Assembly (NCBI RefSeq): GCF_040833985.1
Contig: NZ_CP162139.1
Coordinates: 2,004,001 to 2,068,000, forward strand
Source: Leptospira sp. WS4.C2
Lineage (GTDB): Bacteria; Spirochaetota; Leptospiria; Leptospirales; Leptospiraceae
Direction of reading: 5' to 3'
DNA: 64,000 nucleotides
The notes under the pieces are model-generated. The model saw nothing but the letters and a program-made list of their open reading frames with translations, was not told the origin of the DNA and searched no databases. Positions 30,742-43,117 of the stretch are shown piece after piece. The position numbers were made by a program, and so were the translations under genes. Within the stretch, counting starts at the first letter, position 1; each line of letters opens with the position of its first letter.

Positions 30742-31302
30742 CTAGATCGATTTTAAAATAGTGTTAGTGATTTCTTCCATACTTCCCAAACCATTGATTT
30801 GCCGAAGGATCCCAGAGCCTTTATAAAAGTCTATCAGGGGCAACGTCTTGGTGTTGTAAGTATGCAGACGGTTTTTGATGGTCTCTTCGTTGTCATCCGA
30901 GCGTCCTTCTTTGATCGCTCTACCTAGCAACCGTTTGACGAGTTCTTCGTCAGGAACGTCTAGGTTGACAACGGAGTCGAGCTCCATGTGAAGCTCTTTG
31001 AGGATTTCCGAGAGAGCCTTTGCTTGCTCCACCGTCCTAGGAAATCCATCCAGAATGAATCCATTCGCACAATCAGCTTCGACCAAACGGTCGCGAATTA
31101 TGCCTATAACGACAGCATCTGGAACAAGGTCTCCAGCGTCCATATATTTTTTTGCTTCAATCCCCATTGGGGTTCCGTTTTTTACGGCAGCACGGAGAAT
31201 GTCTCCAGTAGAGATTTGCGGAATTTGGTATTTCTCTTTGATGATGTCGGCTTGGGTCCCTTTTCCAGCACCTGGAGGACCCATAAAAATCAATCTCTTC
31301 AT
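30742..31302 (-). CDS. adk: Adenylate kinase, short form
   Basis: The 186-residue kinase interconverts AMP, ADP and [17 protein letters not shown] at residues 8-21 is the P-loop; [11 protein letters not shown] and [14 protein letters not shown] are the AMP-binding blocks. The LID region is short ([22 protein letters not shown]), without the zinc or long insert, so it is the short type. It lies between secY and infA; the map gene found here in many bacteria is absent. Confidence 0.97.
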   Translation of the reverse strand: MKRLIFMGPPGAGKGTQADIIKEKYQIPQISTGDILRAAVKNGTPMGIEAKKYMDAGDLVPDAVVIGIIRDRLVEADCANGFILDGFPRTVEQAKALSEILKELHMELDSVVNLDVPDEELVKRLLGRAIKEGRSDDNEETIKNRLHTYNTKTLPLIDFYKGSGILRQINGLGSMEEITNTILKSI

Positions 31303-31305
31303 CGG

Positions 31306-32685
31306 TTACACTCTTCCCTTGATTTTAGTCTTCTTCATGAAACCTTCGTAGTTTCTCATAAGGAGTTGGGCTTCAATTTGTTTCAAAGTTTCTAGAGCCA
31401 CACCTACCATAATGAGAAGCGAAGTTCCCCCGAATGTATACACTAAAGTTCCGCCACCGGTATTGGAACCGAGGTTTAAGAACTTAATGATGAGATAGGG
31501 AGCAAGAGCAAGACCAGCAAGGAAAAGAGCACCCGGTAGGGTGATTCGATTCAGAATTTTCTCAATCATATCTTTTGTTTGGCTTCCTGGACGGACTCCA
31601 GGAATAAACCCACCGTATTTTTTTAAGTTATCAGCAAGTTCCTGTGGATTGAACTGAATCGCTGTATAAAAATACGCAAAGAAAATGATAAGAGATGTAT
31701 AAATCACATAATAAAAAAGGGCATGATACCAAATTTGAGAGAATGGATTGAAATAATCCATAATCACTGCCCAACCTGCCCACTGACCACCCTTAGATGA
31801 TAACCACTGAACAATTGTTTGTGGGAACAAAATGAGTGACGATGCAAAGATAATTGGCATTACGTTTGCACTGTTGACTTTAAAAGGGATGGATTGGCTA
31901 CGTGCCTGAACCATCTTACGACCCACCATTTGTTTTCCATAATTCAATGGAACCCGGCGAACCCCTTGGGTTAAAATCACAGTTAAGGAAATAAGAACAA
32001 TAAAGATAATGATAAGAATGAGAATACTAAGAGCATCCGAAGTATCAGAAGTAAACATAGCAATGAGTGCTTCTGGCATACGACCGATAATCCCCGCAAA
32101 GATAATGAGAGAGATCCCGTTACCAATTCCGCGTTCGGTAATTTGTTCTCCAAGCCAAATCAGAAGCACTGTTCCCGTAGTGATGGAAAGCATCGCTATT
32201 GGTAAAAAGTAACCTTCTACGGAAGGGTTGATTAACCCTGGATACTTAGCTTGCGCAGTTCCCGATCCAGTAGACCAAGAATTTGCCAGTTGGATCACGG
32301 CAAGGGACTGGATCGCACAAAGAATCAAAGTTCCGTACTTAGTGTACTGTTGGATCTTTTTTCTACCTTCTTCGCCCTCTTTTTGCATTTTTTGCAAACT
32401 AGGAATGAGAACCATAACTAACTGCATAATGATGGAAGAAGAGATATAAGGCATAATCCCAAGCGCAAAAATAGAAAATTTGAGAAGAGCACCACCTGCA
32501 AACAAATCTACCATTCCGAGGAAACCTTCACTCGGATCGGCAGTAATGCCCGTTACGATTAAACTGTTGATACCTGGAATGGTCACGTGAGTTCCCATTC
32601 TAAAAAGTAACAACATACCGATCGTAAATAGGATTTTAGATCTTAATTCCGGGATTCGAAAGATGTTAGCGATGGTTTGAAACAT
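31306..32685 (-). CDS. secY: Protein translocase subunit SecY
   Basis: The 459-residue channel protein has about ten membrane segments. It shows [14 protein letters not shown] near the N-terminus, the plug region, [22 protein letters not shown] near residue 345, and [23 protein letters not shown] close to the end. It forms the SecYEG pore with SecE (56949-57137). It follows rplO by seven bases and precedes adk by three. Confidence 0.98.
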   Translation of the reverse strand: MFQTIANIFRIPELRSKILFTIGMLLLFRMGTHVTIPGINSLIVTGITADPSEGFLGMVDLFAGGALLKFSIFALGIMPYISSSIIMQLVMVLIPSLQKMQKEGEEGRKKIQQYTKYGTLILCAIQSLAVIQLANSWSTGSGTAQAKYPGLINPSVEGYFLPIAMLSITTGTVLLIWLGEQITERGIGNGISLIIFAGIIGRMPEALIAMFTSDTSDALSILILIIIFIVLISLTVILTQGVRRVPLNYGKQMVGRKMVQARSQSIPFKVNSANVMPIIFASSLILFPQTIVQWLSSKGGQWAGWAVIMDYFNPFSQIWYHALFYYVIYTSLIIFFAYFYTAIQFNPQELADNLKKYGGFIPGVRPGSQTKDMIEKILNRITLPGALFLAGLALAPYLIIKFLNLGSNTGGGTLVYTFGGTSLLIMVGVALETLKQIEAQLLMRNYEGFMKKTKIKGRV

Positions 32686-32692
32686 GGGTTAT

Positions 32693-33226
32693 CTAGTTTT
32701 TTTTCTCTTCTTTTTTCTTTTCTCTAATGATGACTTTTCCACCCGCTTTTTCAATTTTCTCTTTTGCAGAGGCAGAAAAAGCATCTACCGTAATGGTGAT
32801 GGCGACAGTCACTTCTCCAGTTCCCAAAAGTTTAATTGGTCCTACTTCGGACTTTATCAAACTTTTTGCTTTGAGAATCGCGGGAGTTACTTCACCAGAA
32901 AGACCTGCTTTCGATAAAGAGATCAAGTTCACTGGTTGGAACTCCACAGAGAAAATATTTGTAAAACCACGTTTTGGCAAACGTTTGTGGAGAGGCATCT
33001 GTCCACCTTCGAAACCACGTTTCATAGAAGATGCACGAGCTCTTTGTCCTTTGGAACCACGAGTGGAAGTTTTCCCCATTCCAGATCCTGGACCTTGGCC
33101 CACACGTTTCGGAGAAGTTGTTGCACCTTCCGGAACTGGAACCAAGTTTTTGTTTCCTAGAGATGTGGATTTTTTTTGGCGTTTTGCACCAAAACCACGG
33201 CCTTGTTCAATTCTGTCTTGAGCCAT
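32693..33226 (-). CDS. rplO: Ribosomal protein L15
   Basis: The 177-residue large-subunit protein has the glycine- and arginine-rich N-terminal part GKTSTRGSKGQRARASSMKRGFEGGQMPLHKRLPKRGF and the compact C-terminal domain. It is about 30 residues longer than usual, with an N-terminal extension of about 25 residues and a Lys/Glu tail. Confidence 0.97.
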   Translation of the reverse strand: MAQDRIEQGRGFGAKRQKKSTSLGNKNLVPVPEGATTSPKRVGQGPGSGMGKTSTRGSKGQRARASSMKRGFEGGQMPLHKRLPKRGFTNIFSVEFQPVNLISLSKAGLSGEVTPAILKAKSLIKSEVGPIKLLGTGEVTVAITITVDAFSASAKEKIEKAGGKVIIREKKKEEKKN

Positions 33227-33230
33227 ACAA

Positions 33231-33410
33231 TTATACCTTTTCCACTTTCAACAAGTAACCTACTTGTCGTAACATCCCTTTCAATTGGGGAGTCATTTTG
33301 TGTTTTTTGGATTGACCTTTCTTTTTAAGGCCGAGTGCAATTAGAGTTTTTTTGTGTGTCGGAATGATACCAATAGAACTCTTTTCTTGCGTTACGATCA
33401 CGTCTTCCAT
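33231..33410 (-). CDS. rpmD: Ribosomal protein L30
   Basis: The 59-residue protein starts at ATG 33408-33410 behind AAGGAA and shows the L30 pattern [24 protein letters not shown] and [16 protein letters not shown] longer frame upstream overlaps rpsE and is not homologous, so it was not used. Confidence 0.96.
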   Translation of the reverse strand: MEDVIVTQEKSSIGIIPTHKKTLIALGLKKKGQSKKHKMTPQLKGMLRQVGYLLKVEKV

Positions 33411-33424
33411 AGTCAGATTCCTTC

Positions 33425-33931
<507 letters not shown>

Positions 33932-34300
33932 TTAGAACTCCAATCCACCTTCGCGGGCAGAATCAGCAAAAGCGGCGATCCTTCCATGGTAAACCATTCC
34001 AGAACGGTCGAGAACCACTTGGGAAACTCCTGCTTTTTTCGCCTTATCAGCGACTACTTTACCGAGTTCGGTTGCAGCCGATTTACTCTTCTTAGAATTT
34101 TCATGTTTCGGAAAATCTTTCTCAAGAGTTGTTGCATAAACAAGAGTTACACCCTTCGCGTCATCAATGATTTGTGCGGTGAGGTAACGGTTTGTTTTGT
34201 TGAAAACCAACCGAGGTCTTTCCGATGTAGAGCGGAGTTTGTATCGAACTCGTTCCGCTCGTCTCAATCTTTTCGTATTTTTAGCTGTCTTGTTGATCAT
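33932..34300 (-). CDS. rplR: Ribosomal protein L18
   Basis: The 122-residue 5S rRNA-binding protein has [31 protein letters not shown] and the C-terminal [25 protein letters not shown]. Its stop codon is directly followed by the rpsE start. Confidence 0.98.
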   Translation of the reverse strand: MINKTAKNTKRLRRAERVRYKLRSTSERPRLVFNKTNRYLTAQIIDDAKGVTLVYATTLEKDFPKHENSKKSKSAATELGKVVADKAKKAGVSQVVLDRSGMVYHGRIAAFADSAREGGLEF

Positions 34301-34306
34301 GACGTT

Positions 34307-34846
34307 CTACTTCTTACCGGTTTTTCCGGCCTTTCTACGGATGTATTCGTTCTGGTATTTGATCCCTTTCCCTTTGTAAGGTTCAGGAGGTCTTTTAGAA
34401 CGAATGTCAGCCGCAACTTGTCCAACCAGTTGTCGGTCAATTCCCGATACTTTGATTTTTAGCTGATCTGCGACATCAATTTTGATACCTGTAGGTTCAG
34501 GGAAAACCACTTCGTGAGAGTAACCAAGAGCCATCACTAGATCTTTACCGCGTTTTTGTGCACGATAACCGACCCCAGTGATTTCTAAGTTCTTTTCCCA
34601 TCCAGTAGTCACACCTTTTACGCAGTTCATCGCAAGAGAACGAACGAGACCGTGGAGAGCCACAGTCTTTTGGTCTTCACTTTTTCGAGTAAAAACCAAT
34701 TCGCCGTTTTCAACATTTGCGCTGACACCTTCGTAAAGTGGAGTTTTTAATTCCCCTAAAGGCCCCTTAATCGTAAGGGCCTCAGCTTCTGCTTTAACTT
34801 CTACCTTTGCAGGCAATTTGATAATACTTTTTCCAACTCGAGACAT
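34307..34846 (-). CDS. rplF: Ribosomal protein L6
   Basis: The 179-residue protein has two tandem L6 domains. It begins [17 protein letters not shown]; the signature [28 protein letters not shown] is at the C-terminus, near the sarcin-ricin loop in the ribosome. Confidence 0.98.
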   Translation of the reverse strand: MSRVGKSIIKLPAKVEVKAEAEALTIKGPLGELKTPLYEGVSANVENGELVFTRKSEDQKTVALHGLVRSLAMNCVKGVTTGWEKNLEITGVGYRAQKRGKDLVMALGYSHEVVFPEPTGIKIDVADQLKIKVSGIDRQLVGQVAADIRSKRPPEPYKGKGIKYQNEYIRRKAGKTGKK

Positions 34847-34860
34847 GGTGTTATCGTTCT

Positions 34861-35259
34861 CTAGAATACCTTACAGAGAACTTCCCCTCCTACTCTGAGT
34901 TTACGAGCACGTTTCCCAGTCATCACACCTTTCGAAGTCGAAAGGATGAGTGTTCCGATGTTATTTCGGAACGGTCTGATTTCACCGGATTGGATGTAAA
35001 CTCGACGACCTGGAGTGGATACTCTCTCGATCATACGAATTACCGGTTTCTTTTCCGTGTCGTATTTTAATTTCACTTGGAAGTCATCAAAACTTCCATT
35101 TTTTACTGTTTGAACATCATCTACAAAACCTTCTTCTTTGAGAAGATCTAGGATGGATTTTTTGATTTTGCTACCAGGAATCACACAAAGCTCATGTTTA
35201 GCTTGTTGTGCGTTTCTGATTCTTGTTAGCATATCTGCGATTGGATCTGAAAGACTCAT
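34861..35259 (-). CDS. rpsH: Ribosomal protein S8
   Basis: The 132-residue protein begins [20 protein letters not shown] and ends [26 protein letters not shown], both typical of S8. In E. coli S8 represses the spc genes; no matching mRNA target was identified here. Confidence 0.98.
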   Translation of the reverse strand: MSLSDPIADMLTRIRNAQQAKHELCVIPGSKIKKSILDLLKEEGFVDDVQTVKNGSFDDFQVKLKYDTEKKPVIRMIERVSTPGRRVYIQSGEIRPFRNNIGTLILSTSKGVMTGKRARKLRVGGEVLCKVF

Positions 35260-35276
35260 ATCTTACCTTAACCTAA

Positions 35277-35462
35277 TTACCAGGAGGACTTTTTCACACC
35301 GGGGATCTGAGCCTTGCTAGCAAGGTCCCGGAAGCAAAGACGACACATATCAAAGCGGCGCAAATAAGCGCGTGATCGACCACAAAGAGGGCAACGATTG
35401 TACTCTCTCACTTTGAATTTTTGCTCTTTGGCGTGGCGTTCCATCATTGATTTTTTCGCCAT
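35277..35462 (-). CDS. rpsN: Ribosomal protein S14, zinc-binding type
   Basis: The 61-residue short S14 carries CPLC at residues 24-27 and CRLC at 40-43, the zinc ligands of the type Z form, and ends [11 protein letters not shown]. It lies between rplE and rpsH. Confidence 0.97.
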   Translation of the reverse strand: MAKKSMMERHAKEQKFKVREYNRCPLCGRSRAYLRRFDMCRLCFRDLASKAQIPGVKKSSW

Positions 35463-35472
35463 GAATAATCTC

Positions 35473-36024
35473 CTACTTACCTGCCGCTCGGTAAGGCATA
35501 CCGAAGGCTTGGAATAATTCGAACGCTTCTTTGTCCACTTCCGTGTTCGTTACGAAAGTGATATTGATCCCGTAGATCGTATTGATTTTATCAAAATGAA
35601 TCTCAGGGAAGATGATCTGTTCTCTTACGGACAGATTGTAATTACCTCGACCATCGAAACCTTTGGGGTTTACACCACGAAAGTCTCGAACCCGTGGAAG
35701 AGCCACGTTAATGAATCTGTCAAGGAACTCATACATATGATGACCACGGAGGGTAACTTTGCAACCAAGCACCATACCCTCTCTCACTTTGAAACCCGCA
35801 ATGGATTTCTTAGCGAAAGTTTTTACCGGTCTTTGGCCTGTAATTTGACCAATTTCTAACAAACAAGCTTCCATCGCTTTTGGGTTGGTGTGAGCTTCGC
35901 CCATACCAACGTTAATCACGATTTTTTCTAGTCTGGGAACTCGCATTACACTTTGAAAGCCGAGTGACTTTTGGAGTGTAGGACGGATTTCCTTCTCGTA
36001 TTTTGATTTAAGCCTAGGTACCAT
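35473..36024 (-). CDS. rplE: Ribosomal protein L5
   Basis: The 183-residue 5S rRNA-binding protein has [44 protein letters not shown] and [18 protein letters not shown], all L5 blocks. ATG 36022-36024 is three bases after the rplX stop. Confidence 0.98.
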   Translation of the reverse strand: MVPRLKSKYEKEIRPTLQKSLGFQSVMRVPRLEKIVINVGMGEAHTNPKAMEACLLEIGQITGQRPVKTFAKKSIAGFKVREGMVLGCKVTLRGHHMYEFLDRFINVALPRVRDFRGVNPKGFDGRGNYNLSVREQIIFPEIHFDKINTIYGINITFVTNTEVDKEAFELFQAFGMPYRAAGK

Positions 36025-36027
36025 AAC

Positions 36028-36411
36028 TTATACTTCTTTCCCTTCAGGTCGAGTCACTCGGACGGATTTACCATCCTTCTTGACAAATCCCAAGCGTACA
36101 GCCTTAATTTTCTTCTTTGGCTTCGCTTTGTTCTCTGCTTTTGTGTCGTGAAACATCACATTGGAGATATGGATTGGGAATTCGATTTCGATCGCACCAC
36201 CTTGAGGATTCTCTTGGGTTGGTCTTACGAATCTTTTTCTTTTGTTCACACCTTCGATATAAACGCGGTCTTTGCGTTTGTCGATTGCTAGAACTTTCCC
36301 TTTTTTCCCTTTTTCTTTCCCGGAAATCACAAGAACTTCATCGTCCTTTTTGATTTTCGTTTTTTTGAATTTAGTGGGCTCGGAGCCTCTATATGCTAAT
36401 TTAGCTGCCAT
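36028..36411 (-). CDS. rplX: Ribosomal protein L24
   Basis: The KOW-domain protein contains [25 protein letters not shown] and [19 protein letters not shown], both L24 features. At 127 residues it is about 20 longer than E. coli L24, mainly from an N-terminal extension and a longer C-terminal part. Confidence 0.97.
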   Translation of the reverse strand: MAAKLAYRGSEPTKFKKTKIKKDDEVLVISGKEKGKKGKVLAIDKRKDRVYIEGVNKRKRFVRPTQENPQGGAIEIEFPIHISNVMFHDTKAENKAKPKKKIKAVRLGFVKKDGKSVRVTRPEGKEV

Positions 36412-36412
36412 T

Positions 36413-36805
36413 CTAGAGAACCTCCGGAGCGAGAGATATAATTTTCATGTATTTTTTATCGCGAAGTTCACGGGCAACAGGTCCGAAGATCCTGGTTCCT
36501 TTGGGATTCCCTTTGTCATCAATGATGGCAACAGCATTGTCATCGAAACGAATGTAAGTTCCGTCTGGACGACGAACTTCTTTTTTCGTTCTCACAACAA
36601 CTGCTCTTTGAACCGCTTTGTTATGCACTTTTTTACCCTGACCATCACGGAGACCGTAAGCAGGTTGTGCTTCCTTAACAGCGACGATGATTTCGTCACC
36701 AAGCGTTGCGTAGCGTTTTTTGGAACCGCCAAGCACTTTCACGCACATGACTTTTTTCACACCCGAGTTATCGGCTACTTGTAAAATAGTTTCTTGTTGA
36801 ATCAT
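36413..36805 (-). CDS. rplN: Ribosomal protein L14
   Basis: The protein begins [28 protein letters not shown] and has [32 protein letters not shown], the L14 core. It is 130 residues against 122 in E. coli. Its start overlaps the rpsQ stop. Confidence 0.98.
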   Translation of the reverse strand: MIQQETILQVADNSGVKKVMCVKVLGGSKKRYATLGDEIIVAVKEAQPAYGLRDGQGKKVHNKAVQRAVVVRTKKEVRRPDGTYIRFDDNAVAIIDDKGNPKGTRIFGPVARELRDKKYMKIISLAPEVL

Positions 36806-37071
36806 ACTAATTTAGCCTTCTCAATTACCTTTACAAGTTTATGGTGTTTCTGTTTAGAAAGTGGTCTTGTTTCCACAGCGATGACTCGATCACCAACTTG
36901 ACACTCGTTCTTCTCATCGTGAATTTTCACTCGAGAAGTTCTGGTCATAATCTTCTTAAACCGTGGGTGCACTTTTCTTGTGATGATTTCGATCACTACA
37001 GTTTTATCCATAGAATCGCTCACAACTACACCCTGAATGGTTAAAGACTTTTTAGAGTTTTTATCTTCCAT
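36802..37071 (-). CDS. rpsQ: Ribosomal protein S17
   Basis: The 89-residue OB-fold protein shows [40 protein letters not shown] and [27 protein letters not shown], typical of S17. It lies between rpmC and rplN. Confidence 0.97.
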   Translation of the reverse strand: MEDKNSKKSLTIQGVVVSDSMDKTVVIEIITRKVHPRFKKIMTRTSRVKIHDEKNECQVGDRVIAVETRPLSKQKHHKLVKVIEKAKLV

Positions 37072-37074
37072 AAC

Positions 37075-37347
37075 CTACTTCTTCTTACCTTTGCTAGTTT
37101 TAGCAGCTTTCGGAGCTGAACCAGCCTTTGGTGCGATTTGTTTGAGTTTGCCTTTTGCAGTTAGTTCCTTCTCACGAAGGACAGTAAGTGCCTGAGCAAT
37201 TCTCTTCTTATGATTTCGGATTAGTTTTGGGTTCTCAAGAGATCTTGTAACACCAAACTGGAATCTTGCTTTTCTAACTTCTTCGGAAGAGGAGAGAATT
37301 TCTTTCTTCAAATCTTCTGGAGAAAGTGACTTAAAATCGTCTTTCAT
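37075..37347 (-). CDS. rpmC: Ribosomal protein L29
   Basis: The L29 helical hairpin is seen in [23 protein letters not shown] and [21 protein letters not shown]. At 90 residues it carries an extra tail of about 25 residues rich in Lys and Ala. Its ATG overlaps the rplP stop (ATGA). Confidence 0.96.
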   Translation of the reverse strand: MKDDFKSLSPEDLKKEILSSSEEVRKARFQFGVTRSLENPKLIRNHKKRIAQALTVLREKELTAKGKLKQIAPKAGSAPKAAKTSKGKKK

Positions 37348-37757
37348 AGAACGTTCCTCTTAACAAATGAAGTTTCTACTGGCAGTTTGAAAGCCGCCAA
37401 ATGAAGAGCTTTTCTTGCTGTTTCCTCATCAATTCCCGCCATTTCGAAAAGAACGCGGCCCGGACGGATCTCAGCAATCCAGAATTCTGGGTTACCTTTA
37501 CCTTTACCCATACGAGTTTCGGCAGGTTTTTTCGTGATAGGAAGATGAGGGAAGATACGGATCCACAATTTCCCACCTCGTTTCACTTGGCGGTTGATAG
37601 TAATCCTTGCAGCTTCGATTTGTCGCGCTGTAATGCGACCGGAAGAAATAGCTTTTAAACCATACTCTCCGAACGCAACGTAAGAACCTCTTTCGTCCTT
37701 ACCTTTCAAGCGCCCTCTTTGGCGTTTTCTAAATTTTACTCGTTTAGGTGCTAACAT
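37344..37757 (-). CDS. rplP: Ribosomal protein L16
   Basis: The 137-residue protein has [40 protein letters not shown] and [24 protein letters not shown], as expected for L16, near the A-site tRNA elbow. Confidence 0.98.
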   Translation of the reverse strand: MLAPKRVKFRKRQRGRLKGKDERGSYVAFGEYGLKAISSGRITARQIEAARITINRQVKRGGKLWIRIFPHLPITKKPAETRMGKGKGNPEFWIAEIRPGRVLFEMAGIDEETARKALHLAAFKLPVETSFVKRNVL

Positions 37758-37779
37758 TATCGTATCTCTTTAGTACTTC

Positions 37780-38460
37780 TTAACTCGTTCTACGTTTTAC
37801 AGCGTATTTGTCTTCATCGGTTTCTTCCTTATTTGTTGGGAAGTAGTCACCTGTATAAGTCCATACCTTCACACCGATCTGACCAAAAGTAGTGAGGGCT
37901 TCTTTGAATCCAAAGTCGATTTTGGCACGAAGAGTATGAAGAGGAACTCGTCCTTCCATATACTTTTCTGTTCTTGCCATATCAGCTCCGTTGAGTCGTC
38001 CGGAGATTTGGATTTTTACGCCTTCCACTCCACCGCGCATCGCACGACGAAGTTCTGCTTTCATTACGCGACGAAATGGCATCCTTTGTTCGATTTGAAG
38101 GGCAACCGTTTCAGCAATTGCTTGCGCAATGATTTCCGGTTTTTTCACTTCGATGATGTTCATCCCAATCGGTTTATCAGCGAGTTTTTTAAGCTCTTGT
38201 TTTACCGCTTCGATGTTTTGGCCTTTTTGACCAATCACCATACCTGGTTTAGAAGTATGGAGGTTCACGTTGATTTTTTCAGGGAATCTTTCGATTACGA
38301 TCTTTACAACGGATGCGTTTTTGAATTTCTTCTGAAGGAATCTACGGATCTTGATATCTTCGTGAAGATTTTTAATGTAATCTTGCTTGGAATACCAAAT
38401 TGAATCCCAGTTACGTGTGATTCCGATTCGTAGTCCGATTGGATTTACTTTCTGACCCAT
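37780..38460 (-). CDS. rpsC: Ribosomal protein S3
   Basis: The 226-residue protein begins [20 protein letters not shown] and carries a KH domain ([20 protein letters not shown], about residue 70) and the C-terminal block [26 protein letters not shown]. It lines the mRNA entry channel. Confidence 0.98.
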   Translation of the reverse strand: MGQKVNPIGLRIGITRNWDSIWYSKQDYIKNLHEDIKIRRFLQKKFKNASVVKIVIERFPEKINVNLHTSKPGMVIGQKGQNIEAVKQELKKLADKPIGMNIIEVKKPEIIAQAIAETVALQIEQRMPFRRVMKAELRRAMRGGVEGVKIQISGRLNGADMARTEKYMEGRVPLHTLRAKIDFGFKEALTTFGQIGVKVWTYTGDYFPTNKEETDEDKYAVKRRTS

Positions 38461-38463
38461 AGT

Positions 38464-38814
38464 TTAACTAACCTTCTTTTCGATTTCAGATACTACAACA
38501 GTGATGTGGCTTAGGCGTTTACGGATCCGAGAAGCACGACCGCGTGCTCTTGGACGGAAACGTTTCATGATAGGACCGTCATCCACATAGATTTTTTTAA
38601 CGTAGAGTGAACTTGGATCCAAACTTTCGTTCATTTGGATGGCGTTCGCCACTGCCGAGTTCAAAAGGTTGATGATCATTGAACTTGCTGCTTTATTTGT
38701 AAAACGCAAGATATCAATGGCTTCCTTGTAATCGTATCCACGAACTTCATCAGCAACCAGGCGGGCCTTTCTTGCTGAGATTCTTACGTGTTTCGCAACT
38801 GCTTTTGCTTCCAT
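38464..38814 (-). CDS. rplV: Ribosomal protein L22
   Basis: The 116-residue protein has [17 protein letters not shown], and the C-terminal loop [29 protein letters not shown], which forms part of the exit tunnel wall. Confidence 0.98.
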   Translation of the reverse strand: MEAKAVAKHVRISARKARLVADEVRGYDYKEAIDILRFTNKAASSMIINLLNSAVANAIQMNESLDPSSLYVKKIYVDDGPIMKRFRPRARGRASRIRKRLSHITVVVSEIEKKVS

Positions 38815-38822
38815 CTCTCTAC

Positions 38823-39101
38823 CTATTTCTTCGCTACTTTTTTGTCTCCACCATGGCCTTTAAAGGTCCTAGTGGGAGCAAACTCACCGAGTTTGTGACC
38901 GATCATGTTTTCGTTTACATATACAGGAACAAACGCTTTGCCGTTATGAATCATCACAGTGTGACCGATCATGTCCGGATAAATGGTACTTCTTCTTGAC
39001 CAAGATTTGAAGGGAGTTTTTTTCCCTTCGGAGTTTAACTTGGTTATTTTTTTCATGAGGTGGTCGTCAATAAACGGACCTTTTTTTAAGCTTCTAGCCA
39101 T
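38823..39101 (-). CDS. rpsS: Ribosomal protein S19
   Basis: The 92-residue protein begins [19 protein letters not shown] and has TWSRRS-like [24 protein letters not shown] and [20 protein letters not shown], both S19 signatures. Confidence 0.98.
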   Translation of the reverse strand: MARSLKKGPFIDDHLMKKITKLNSEGKKTPFKSWSRRSTIYPDMIGHTVMIHNGKAFVPVYVNENMIGHKLGEFAPTRTFKGHGGDKKVAKK

Positions 39102-39114
39102 GATTATCTAGACC

Positions 39115-39951
39115 CTACCTATTCCTGTTTTTCTTACGTCTTTGGACGATAAAACGGTCAGACGGTCTCGTCTTACGTGTTTTAAATCCTTTCGTAGGTT
39201 TACCCCAAGGAGTCACTGGGTGACGACCTCCGGAAGTTCTACCTTCACCACCACCGAGTGGGTGGTCCACAGGGTTCATAACGACCCCTCTAACTTTCGG
39301 TCTTTTTCCTAACCAACGGTTACGACCCGCTTTTCCAATGATGACCAAGTTATGGTCTTTATTGGAAAGCTCTCCGATAGTTGCTAGACACTCTTTACGA
39401 ACCTTACGGATTTCCGAAGAAGGAAGTTTAAGAGATACATAGTCACCATCTTTTGCGGAGATCACAGCGAAAGATCCTGCTGTGCGAGCGATTTGACCGC
39501 CTTTTCCGATATGTAGTTCAATGTTGTGAACGTTTGTTCCTGCCGGGATTTTATCTAATGGAAGTGTATTCCCTAGTTTGATCTCAGCAGCGGGACCTGA
39601 TTCAATTTTGTCCCCCACTTTCAGTCCGTTAGGAGCTAAAATGTAACGGTATTCACCATCAGCATAACAAATAAGTGCAATAAACGCTGAACGGTTTGGA
39701 TCATATTCGATTGTTTTCACAGTCGCTGGGATTCCAAATTTATTACGTTTGAAATCGATGATCCGGAACTTTCTTTTGTTACGTCCACCTTTTCGTCTAA
39801 CAGCAATCCGTCCCTTATTGTCACGACCCGCTTTGTAAGAAACGTTAGCCGTGAGCGGTTTGTAAGGAACCACTTCTGTGATTTCTTTGAAATCTAGAAC
39901 CGAGTAGAAGCGGCTAGATTGCGTAGTGGGTTTAAGTTTTCTAATTCCCAT
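39115..39951 (-). CDS. rplB: Ribosomal protein L2
   Basis: The 278-residue protein is recognised by [52 protein letters not shown] and the C-terminal [34 protein letters not shown], which holds the histidine near the peptidyl-transferase centre. Confidence 0.98.
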   Translation of the reverse strand: MGIRKLKPTTQSSRFYSVLDFKEITEVVPYKPLTANVSYKAGRDNKGRIAVRRKGGRNKRKFRIIDFKRNKFGIPATVKTIEYDPNRSAFIALICYADGEYRYILAPNGLKVGDKIESGPAAEIKLGNTLPLDKIPAGTNVHNIELHIGKGGQIARTAGSFAVISAKDGDYVSLKLPSSEIRKVRKECLATIGELSNKDHNLVIIGKAGRNRWLGKRPKVRGVVMNPVDHPLGGGEGRTSGGRHPVTPWGKPTKGFKTRKTRPSDRFIVQRRKKNRNR

Positions 39952-39953
39952 AA

Positions 39954-40259
39954 TTAAACCTTAGCAAAATCCAAATTTGCTCCGTCAGCAAACGTCACTA
40001 CAGCTTTTTTGTAATGAGGTCTTGGGGACGGCATGTTTCTAAAACGTTTCATTTTCCCACGATAAACTGCGACGTTTACAGCAGTAGGAACTACGTTATA
40101 CATTTGTTTGAGAGCCTGTTTGATCAAAGTTTTGTTCGCATCCGGGTGGACTTTGAACGTATACTTCACAGTTCTTTTTCCCATACGTTCTCCAATTGTT
40201 TGAAGGTCTTGCGACTTTTCTGTAACAACTGGTGATAAGATTACATTCTCTAGGTTCAC
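39954..40259 (-). CDS. rplW: Ribosomal protein L23
   Basis: The 101-residue protein shows [37 protein letters not shown] and [30 protein letters not shown], the L23 pattern. It sits at the tunnel exit and binds trigger factor and SRP. Confidence 0.97.
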   Translation of the reverse strand: MNLENVILSPVVTEKSQDLQTIGERMGKRTVKYTFKVHPDANKTLIKQALKQMYNVVPTAVNVAVYRGKMKRFRNMPSPRPHYKKAVVTFADGANLDFAKV

Positions 40260-40263
40260 TGTC

Positions 40264-40899
40264 TTATCCTTTCTTAGAATACTGTGCCTGAAGCTCTTTT
40301 AAAGCGCTTTCAGAGATTACTAAATTGTTATTATAGAGGATGTCTCGGCAAACGACTCGTTTGCTGTTCACATATTTGAGGTTCTCTATATTGCGAGTGG
40401 ATTTTTTGAGGAATTGGTTTTCACCAGCTACTACAAAACCCACGTTACCCTTCTCTGCAATTTCCATGTTCTTCAAAATGTTGTAGATGGATTTTGTAGA
40501 GTAAGAAGAAGGTTCTACGTCTTCTATGATCGCGATTCTGTTTTCTTCTGCCTTTTTGTTAAGGATGGAGAGAACAGCCTTTTTCTTTACGCTGCGTGAC
40601 AAGTTAGAGGAATAATCTCTTGGTTTTGGTCCATGAATGATACCACCACCAACGAAATGAGGAGCTCTAATGGAACCTTGTCTTGCACGACCAGTTCCTT
40701 TTTGAGCCCAAGGTTTGATTCCCCCACCGCGAACTTCAGAACGATCCTTAGTAGAATGTGTTCCTTGTCTATTGTTCGCATTTTCAGCTTTTACCGCATC
40801 ATAGATGGCTCCAAGCGAAATGCCGGTAGCAAAAAGTTCTGCCGGAAGTTCAACTTCGCTTACGAATACGCCTTCTTTATTGTATTTACGCGCTTTCAT
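40264..40899 (-). CDS. rplD: Ribosomal protein L4
   Basis: The 211-residue protein carries [43 protein letters not shown], the extended L4 loop that reaches the exit tunnel. L4 controls the S10 operon in some bacteria; I see no matching leader upstream of rpsJ, only the tuf-rpsJ junction of four bases. Confidence 0.97.
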   Translation of the reverse strand: MKARKYNKEGVFVSEVELPAELFATGISLGAIYDAVKAENANNRQGTHSTKDRSEVRGGGIKPWAQKGTGRARQGSIRAPHFVGGGIIHGPKPRDYSSNLSRSVKKKAVLSILNKKAEENRIAIIEDVEPSSYSTKSIYNILKNMEIAEKGNVGFVVAGENQFLKKSTRNIENLKYVNSKRVVCRDILYNNNLVISESALKELQAQYSKKG

Positions 40900-40914
40900 G
40901 TTCTACCTATCTAT

Positions 40915-41538
40915 TTATCCGATTTTTTCTATCGTAACGATTCCGCGTTCTCTTCCTGGAACCGGACCGGATACAAACACCAAGTTGGAATCTGCATCAA
41001 TTTTTACTACTTTGAGGTTACGAACAGTGCTCTGTTCAGAACCCATTCTTCCACCCATCTTCAAACCCTTGAACACACGTCCAGGAGTTGTGTTAGACCC
41101 AATGGAACCCGGGTGTCTTTGGAATCTGGAACCGTGACCCGCAGGACCACCGGCAAAACCATGGCGTTTCACAACACCTTGCGTTCCCTTACCCTTAGAA
41201 GTTCCTGTTACCTTCACCGTGTCATTCAAAGCAAACACATCTGCAAGTTTGAGTTCTGCACCCACCGCTACATCTTCAAAACCTTTGAATTCAATCAGAG
41301 TTTTTTTCGGAGCAGCAATATTTGCTTTTTTAATGTGTCCCACTTCGGCCTTCGTCATGTGTTTTTCCTTAGCATCACCAAATGCTAATTGAACGGCTTC
41401 ATAACCGTCGTTAGCAGATGTTTTTACTTGGGACACAAAACAAGGACCCACGCGTAAAACAGTTACAGTAACCATTTTACCTTCGTTATTGAATATGTGG
41501 GCCATGCCCAATTTTTCGCCGATTAAACCTTTAGCCAT
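40915..41538 (-). CDS. rplC: Ribosomal protein L3
   Basis: The 207-residue protein has [82 protein letters not shown], typical of L3 including the segment that approaches the peptidyl-transferase centre. Confidence 0.98.
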   Translation of the reverse strand: MAKGLIGEKLGMAHIFNNEGKMVTVTVLRVGPCFVSQVKTSANDGYEAVQLAFGDAKEKHMTKAEVGHIKKANIAAPKKTLIEFKGFEDVAVGAELKLADVFALNDTVKVTGTSKGKGTQGVVKRHGFAGGPAGHGSRFQRHPGSIGSNTTPGRVFKGLKMGGRMGSEQSTVRNLKVVKIDADSNLVFVSGPVPGRERGIVTIEKIG

Positions 41539-41549
41539 GGATCCTATCC

Positions 41550-41858
41550 TTAGGATTTAATATCTACGGAAACTCCAGCAGGGAGTTGAAGCTTCATCAG
41601 GGCTTCTACCGTATCTTCATTCGTATTTAAAATATCGATGAGTCTCTTGTGAGTTCTCATTTCAAATTGTTCTCTAGCTTTTTTATTCACGTGCGGAGAA
41701 CGTAATACCGTGTAGATTTCTTTTTTCGTTGGAAGCGGGATTGGACCGGAGACAGTAGCCCCGGTCCTCTTCGCAGTCGCAACGATCTCAAAAGTTGATT
41801 GGTCAATCAACCGATGATCGAAAGCTTTTAACTTAACGCGAATTCTTTGTCCAGCCAT
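41550..41858 (-). CDS. rpsJ: Ribosomal protein S10
   Basis: The 102-residue protein starts [19 protein letters not shown] and has [39 protein letters not shown], the S10 core (also NusE). ATG 41856-41858 is four bases after the tuf stop; a longer frame running into tuf was rejected. It opens the S10 gene series. Confidence 0.98.
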   Translation of the reverse strand: MAGQRIRVKLKAFDHRLIDQSTFEIVATAKRTGATVSGPIPLPTKKEIYTVLRSPHVNKKAREQFEMRTHKRLIDILNTNEDTVEALMKLQLPAGVSVDIKS

Positions 41859-41862
41859 TGTA

Positions 41863-43068
41863 TTACTCGACGATCTCCGCAACAACACCAGAACCAATCG
41901 TTCTTCCACCCTCACGGATAGCGAACTTCAAACCTTGGTCCATAGCGATCGGGTGGATTAGTTCGATTGACATCGTTACGTTATCTCCCGGCATAACCAT
42001 CTCCATTCCACCAGGAAGGTTACAAACACCAGTGATGTCTGTAGTTCTGAAATAGAATTGAGGACGGTAGTTGTTAAAGAATGGAGTATGACGTCCACCT
42101 TCGTCTTTCGTAAGAACGTAAACTTCCGCTTTAAACTTTCTGTGTGGAGTAATAGTACCCGGTTTCGCAAGAACTTGACCTCTTTCGATGTCTTCTTTTT
42201 TAGTTCCGCGAAGAAGAGCACCAATGTTGTCTCCAGCTTCTGCTTGATCGAGTAGTTTACGGAACATTTCAATACCAGTAACAACTGATTTTGTAGTATC
42301 ACGAATACCAACAATCTCGATCTCGTCGTTGATCTTAAGAACACCTTGCTCTACACGACCAGTTGCAACAGTTCCACGACCAGTGATTGAGAATACGTCC
42401 TCAACTGGCATTAGGAAAGGTTTATCAACAATACGTGTAGGGTTTGGAACGTAAGTATCAACTGCTTCCATTAGTTTAATAATGGATTTCATACCTAGAT
42501 CAGAATCTTCACCTTCAAGTGCTTTTAATGCAGAACCAGAGATGAAAGGTGTTTTATCACCAGGGAAGTTGTATTTGTTAAGAAGGTCTTTGATTTCCTC
42601 TTTAACCATCTCCACCATATCGTCTCTTTCATCAGCAGCGAGCATGTCCGCTTTGTTTAGGTAAACCACAATGTAAGGAACCCCTACTTGGCGAGCAAGA
42701 AGGATGTGTTCTTTTGTTTGTGGCATAGCACCGTCAGTTGCAGATACTACGAGAATCGCAGCGTCCATCTGAGCAGCACCTGTAATCATGTTTTTTACAT
42801 AGTCCGCGTGTCCCGGGCAATCTACGTGTGCGTAGTGACGGTTAGGAGTTTCATATTCCTGGTGAGACGTTGCAATAGTAATCCCACGAGCCTTTTCTTC
42901 GGGCGCGTTGTCGATTTGGTCATAAGCAATCGCTTTGTTTTTTCCACCCACTAATTTTGCAAGCGTCGTTGTGATCGCTGCTGTTAGTGTTGTTTTACCG
43001 TGGTCAACGTGACCAATTGTTCCGATGTTTAAGTGTGGTTTTGAACGGTCAAATTTTTCTTTAGCCAT
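41863..43068 (-). CDS. tuf: Elongation factor Tu
   Basis: The 401-residue GTPase has G1 [10 protein letters not shown], switch [16 protein letters not shown]3 [13 protein letters not shown]4 NKADM and G5 SGSALKA, followed by domains II and III ([49 protein letters not shown]). It delivers aminoacyl-tRNA. GGAG lies 12 bases before the ATG. It precedes rpsJ by four bases. Confidence 0.98.
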   Translation of the reverse strand: MAKEKFDRSKPHLNIGTIGHVDHGKTTLTAAITTTLAKLVGGKNKAIAYDQIDNAPEEKARGITIATSHQEYETPNRHYAHVDCPGHADYVKNMITGAAQMDAAILVVSATDGAMPQTKEHILLARQVGVPYIVVYLNKADMLAADERDDMVEMVKEEIKDLLNKYNFPGDKTPFISGSALKALEGEDSDLGMKSIIKLMEAVDTYVPNPTRIVDKPFLMPVEDVFSITGRGTVATGRVEQGVLKINDEIEIVGIRDTTKSVVTGIEMFRKLLDQAEAGDNIGALLRGTKKEDIERGQVLAKPGTITPHRKFKAEVYVLTKDEGGRHTPFFNNYRPQFYFRTTDITGVCNLPGGMEMVMPGDNVTMSIELIHPIAMDQGLKFAIREGGRTIGSGVVAEIVE

Positions 43069-43117
43069 TGTTAGAATCTACTCCTCAATCGTGGTGCAAG
43101 ACCCGATCCTCGGTTCT

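Noticed and set aside
40633..41388. Long antisense open frame (251 codons) opposite rplC and rplD
   Set aside because: It is a mirror of strongly conserved ribosomal protein genes, has no recognisable domain and no good ribosome binding site.
41859..41915. Longer S10 start reading into tuf
   Set aside because: The added residues are not S10-like and ATG 41856-41858 matches the family start exactly.
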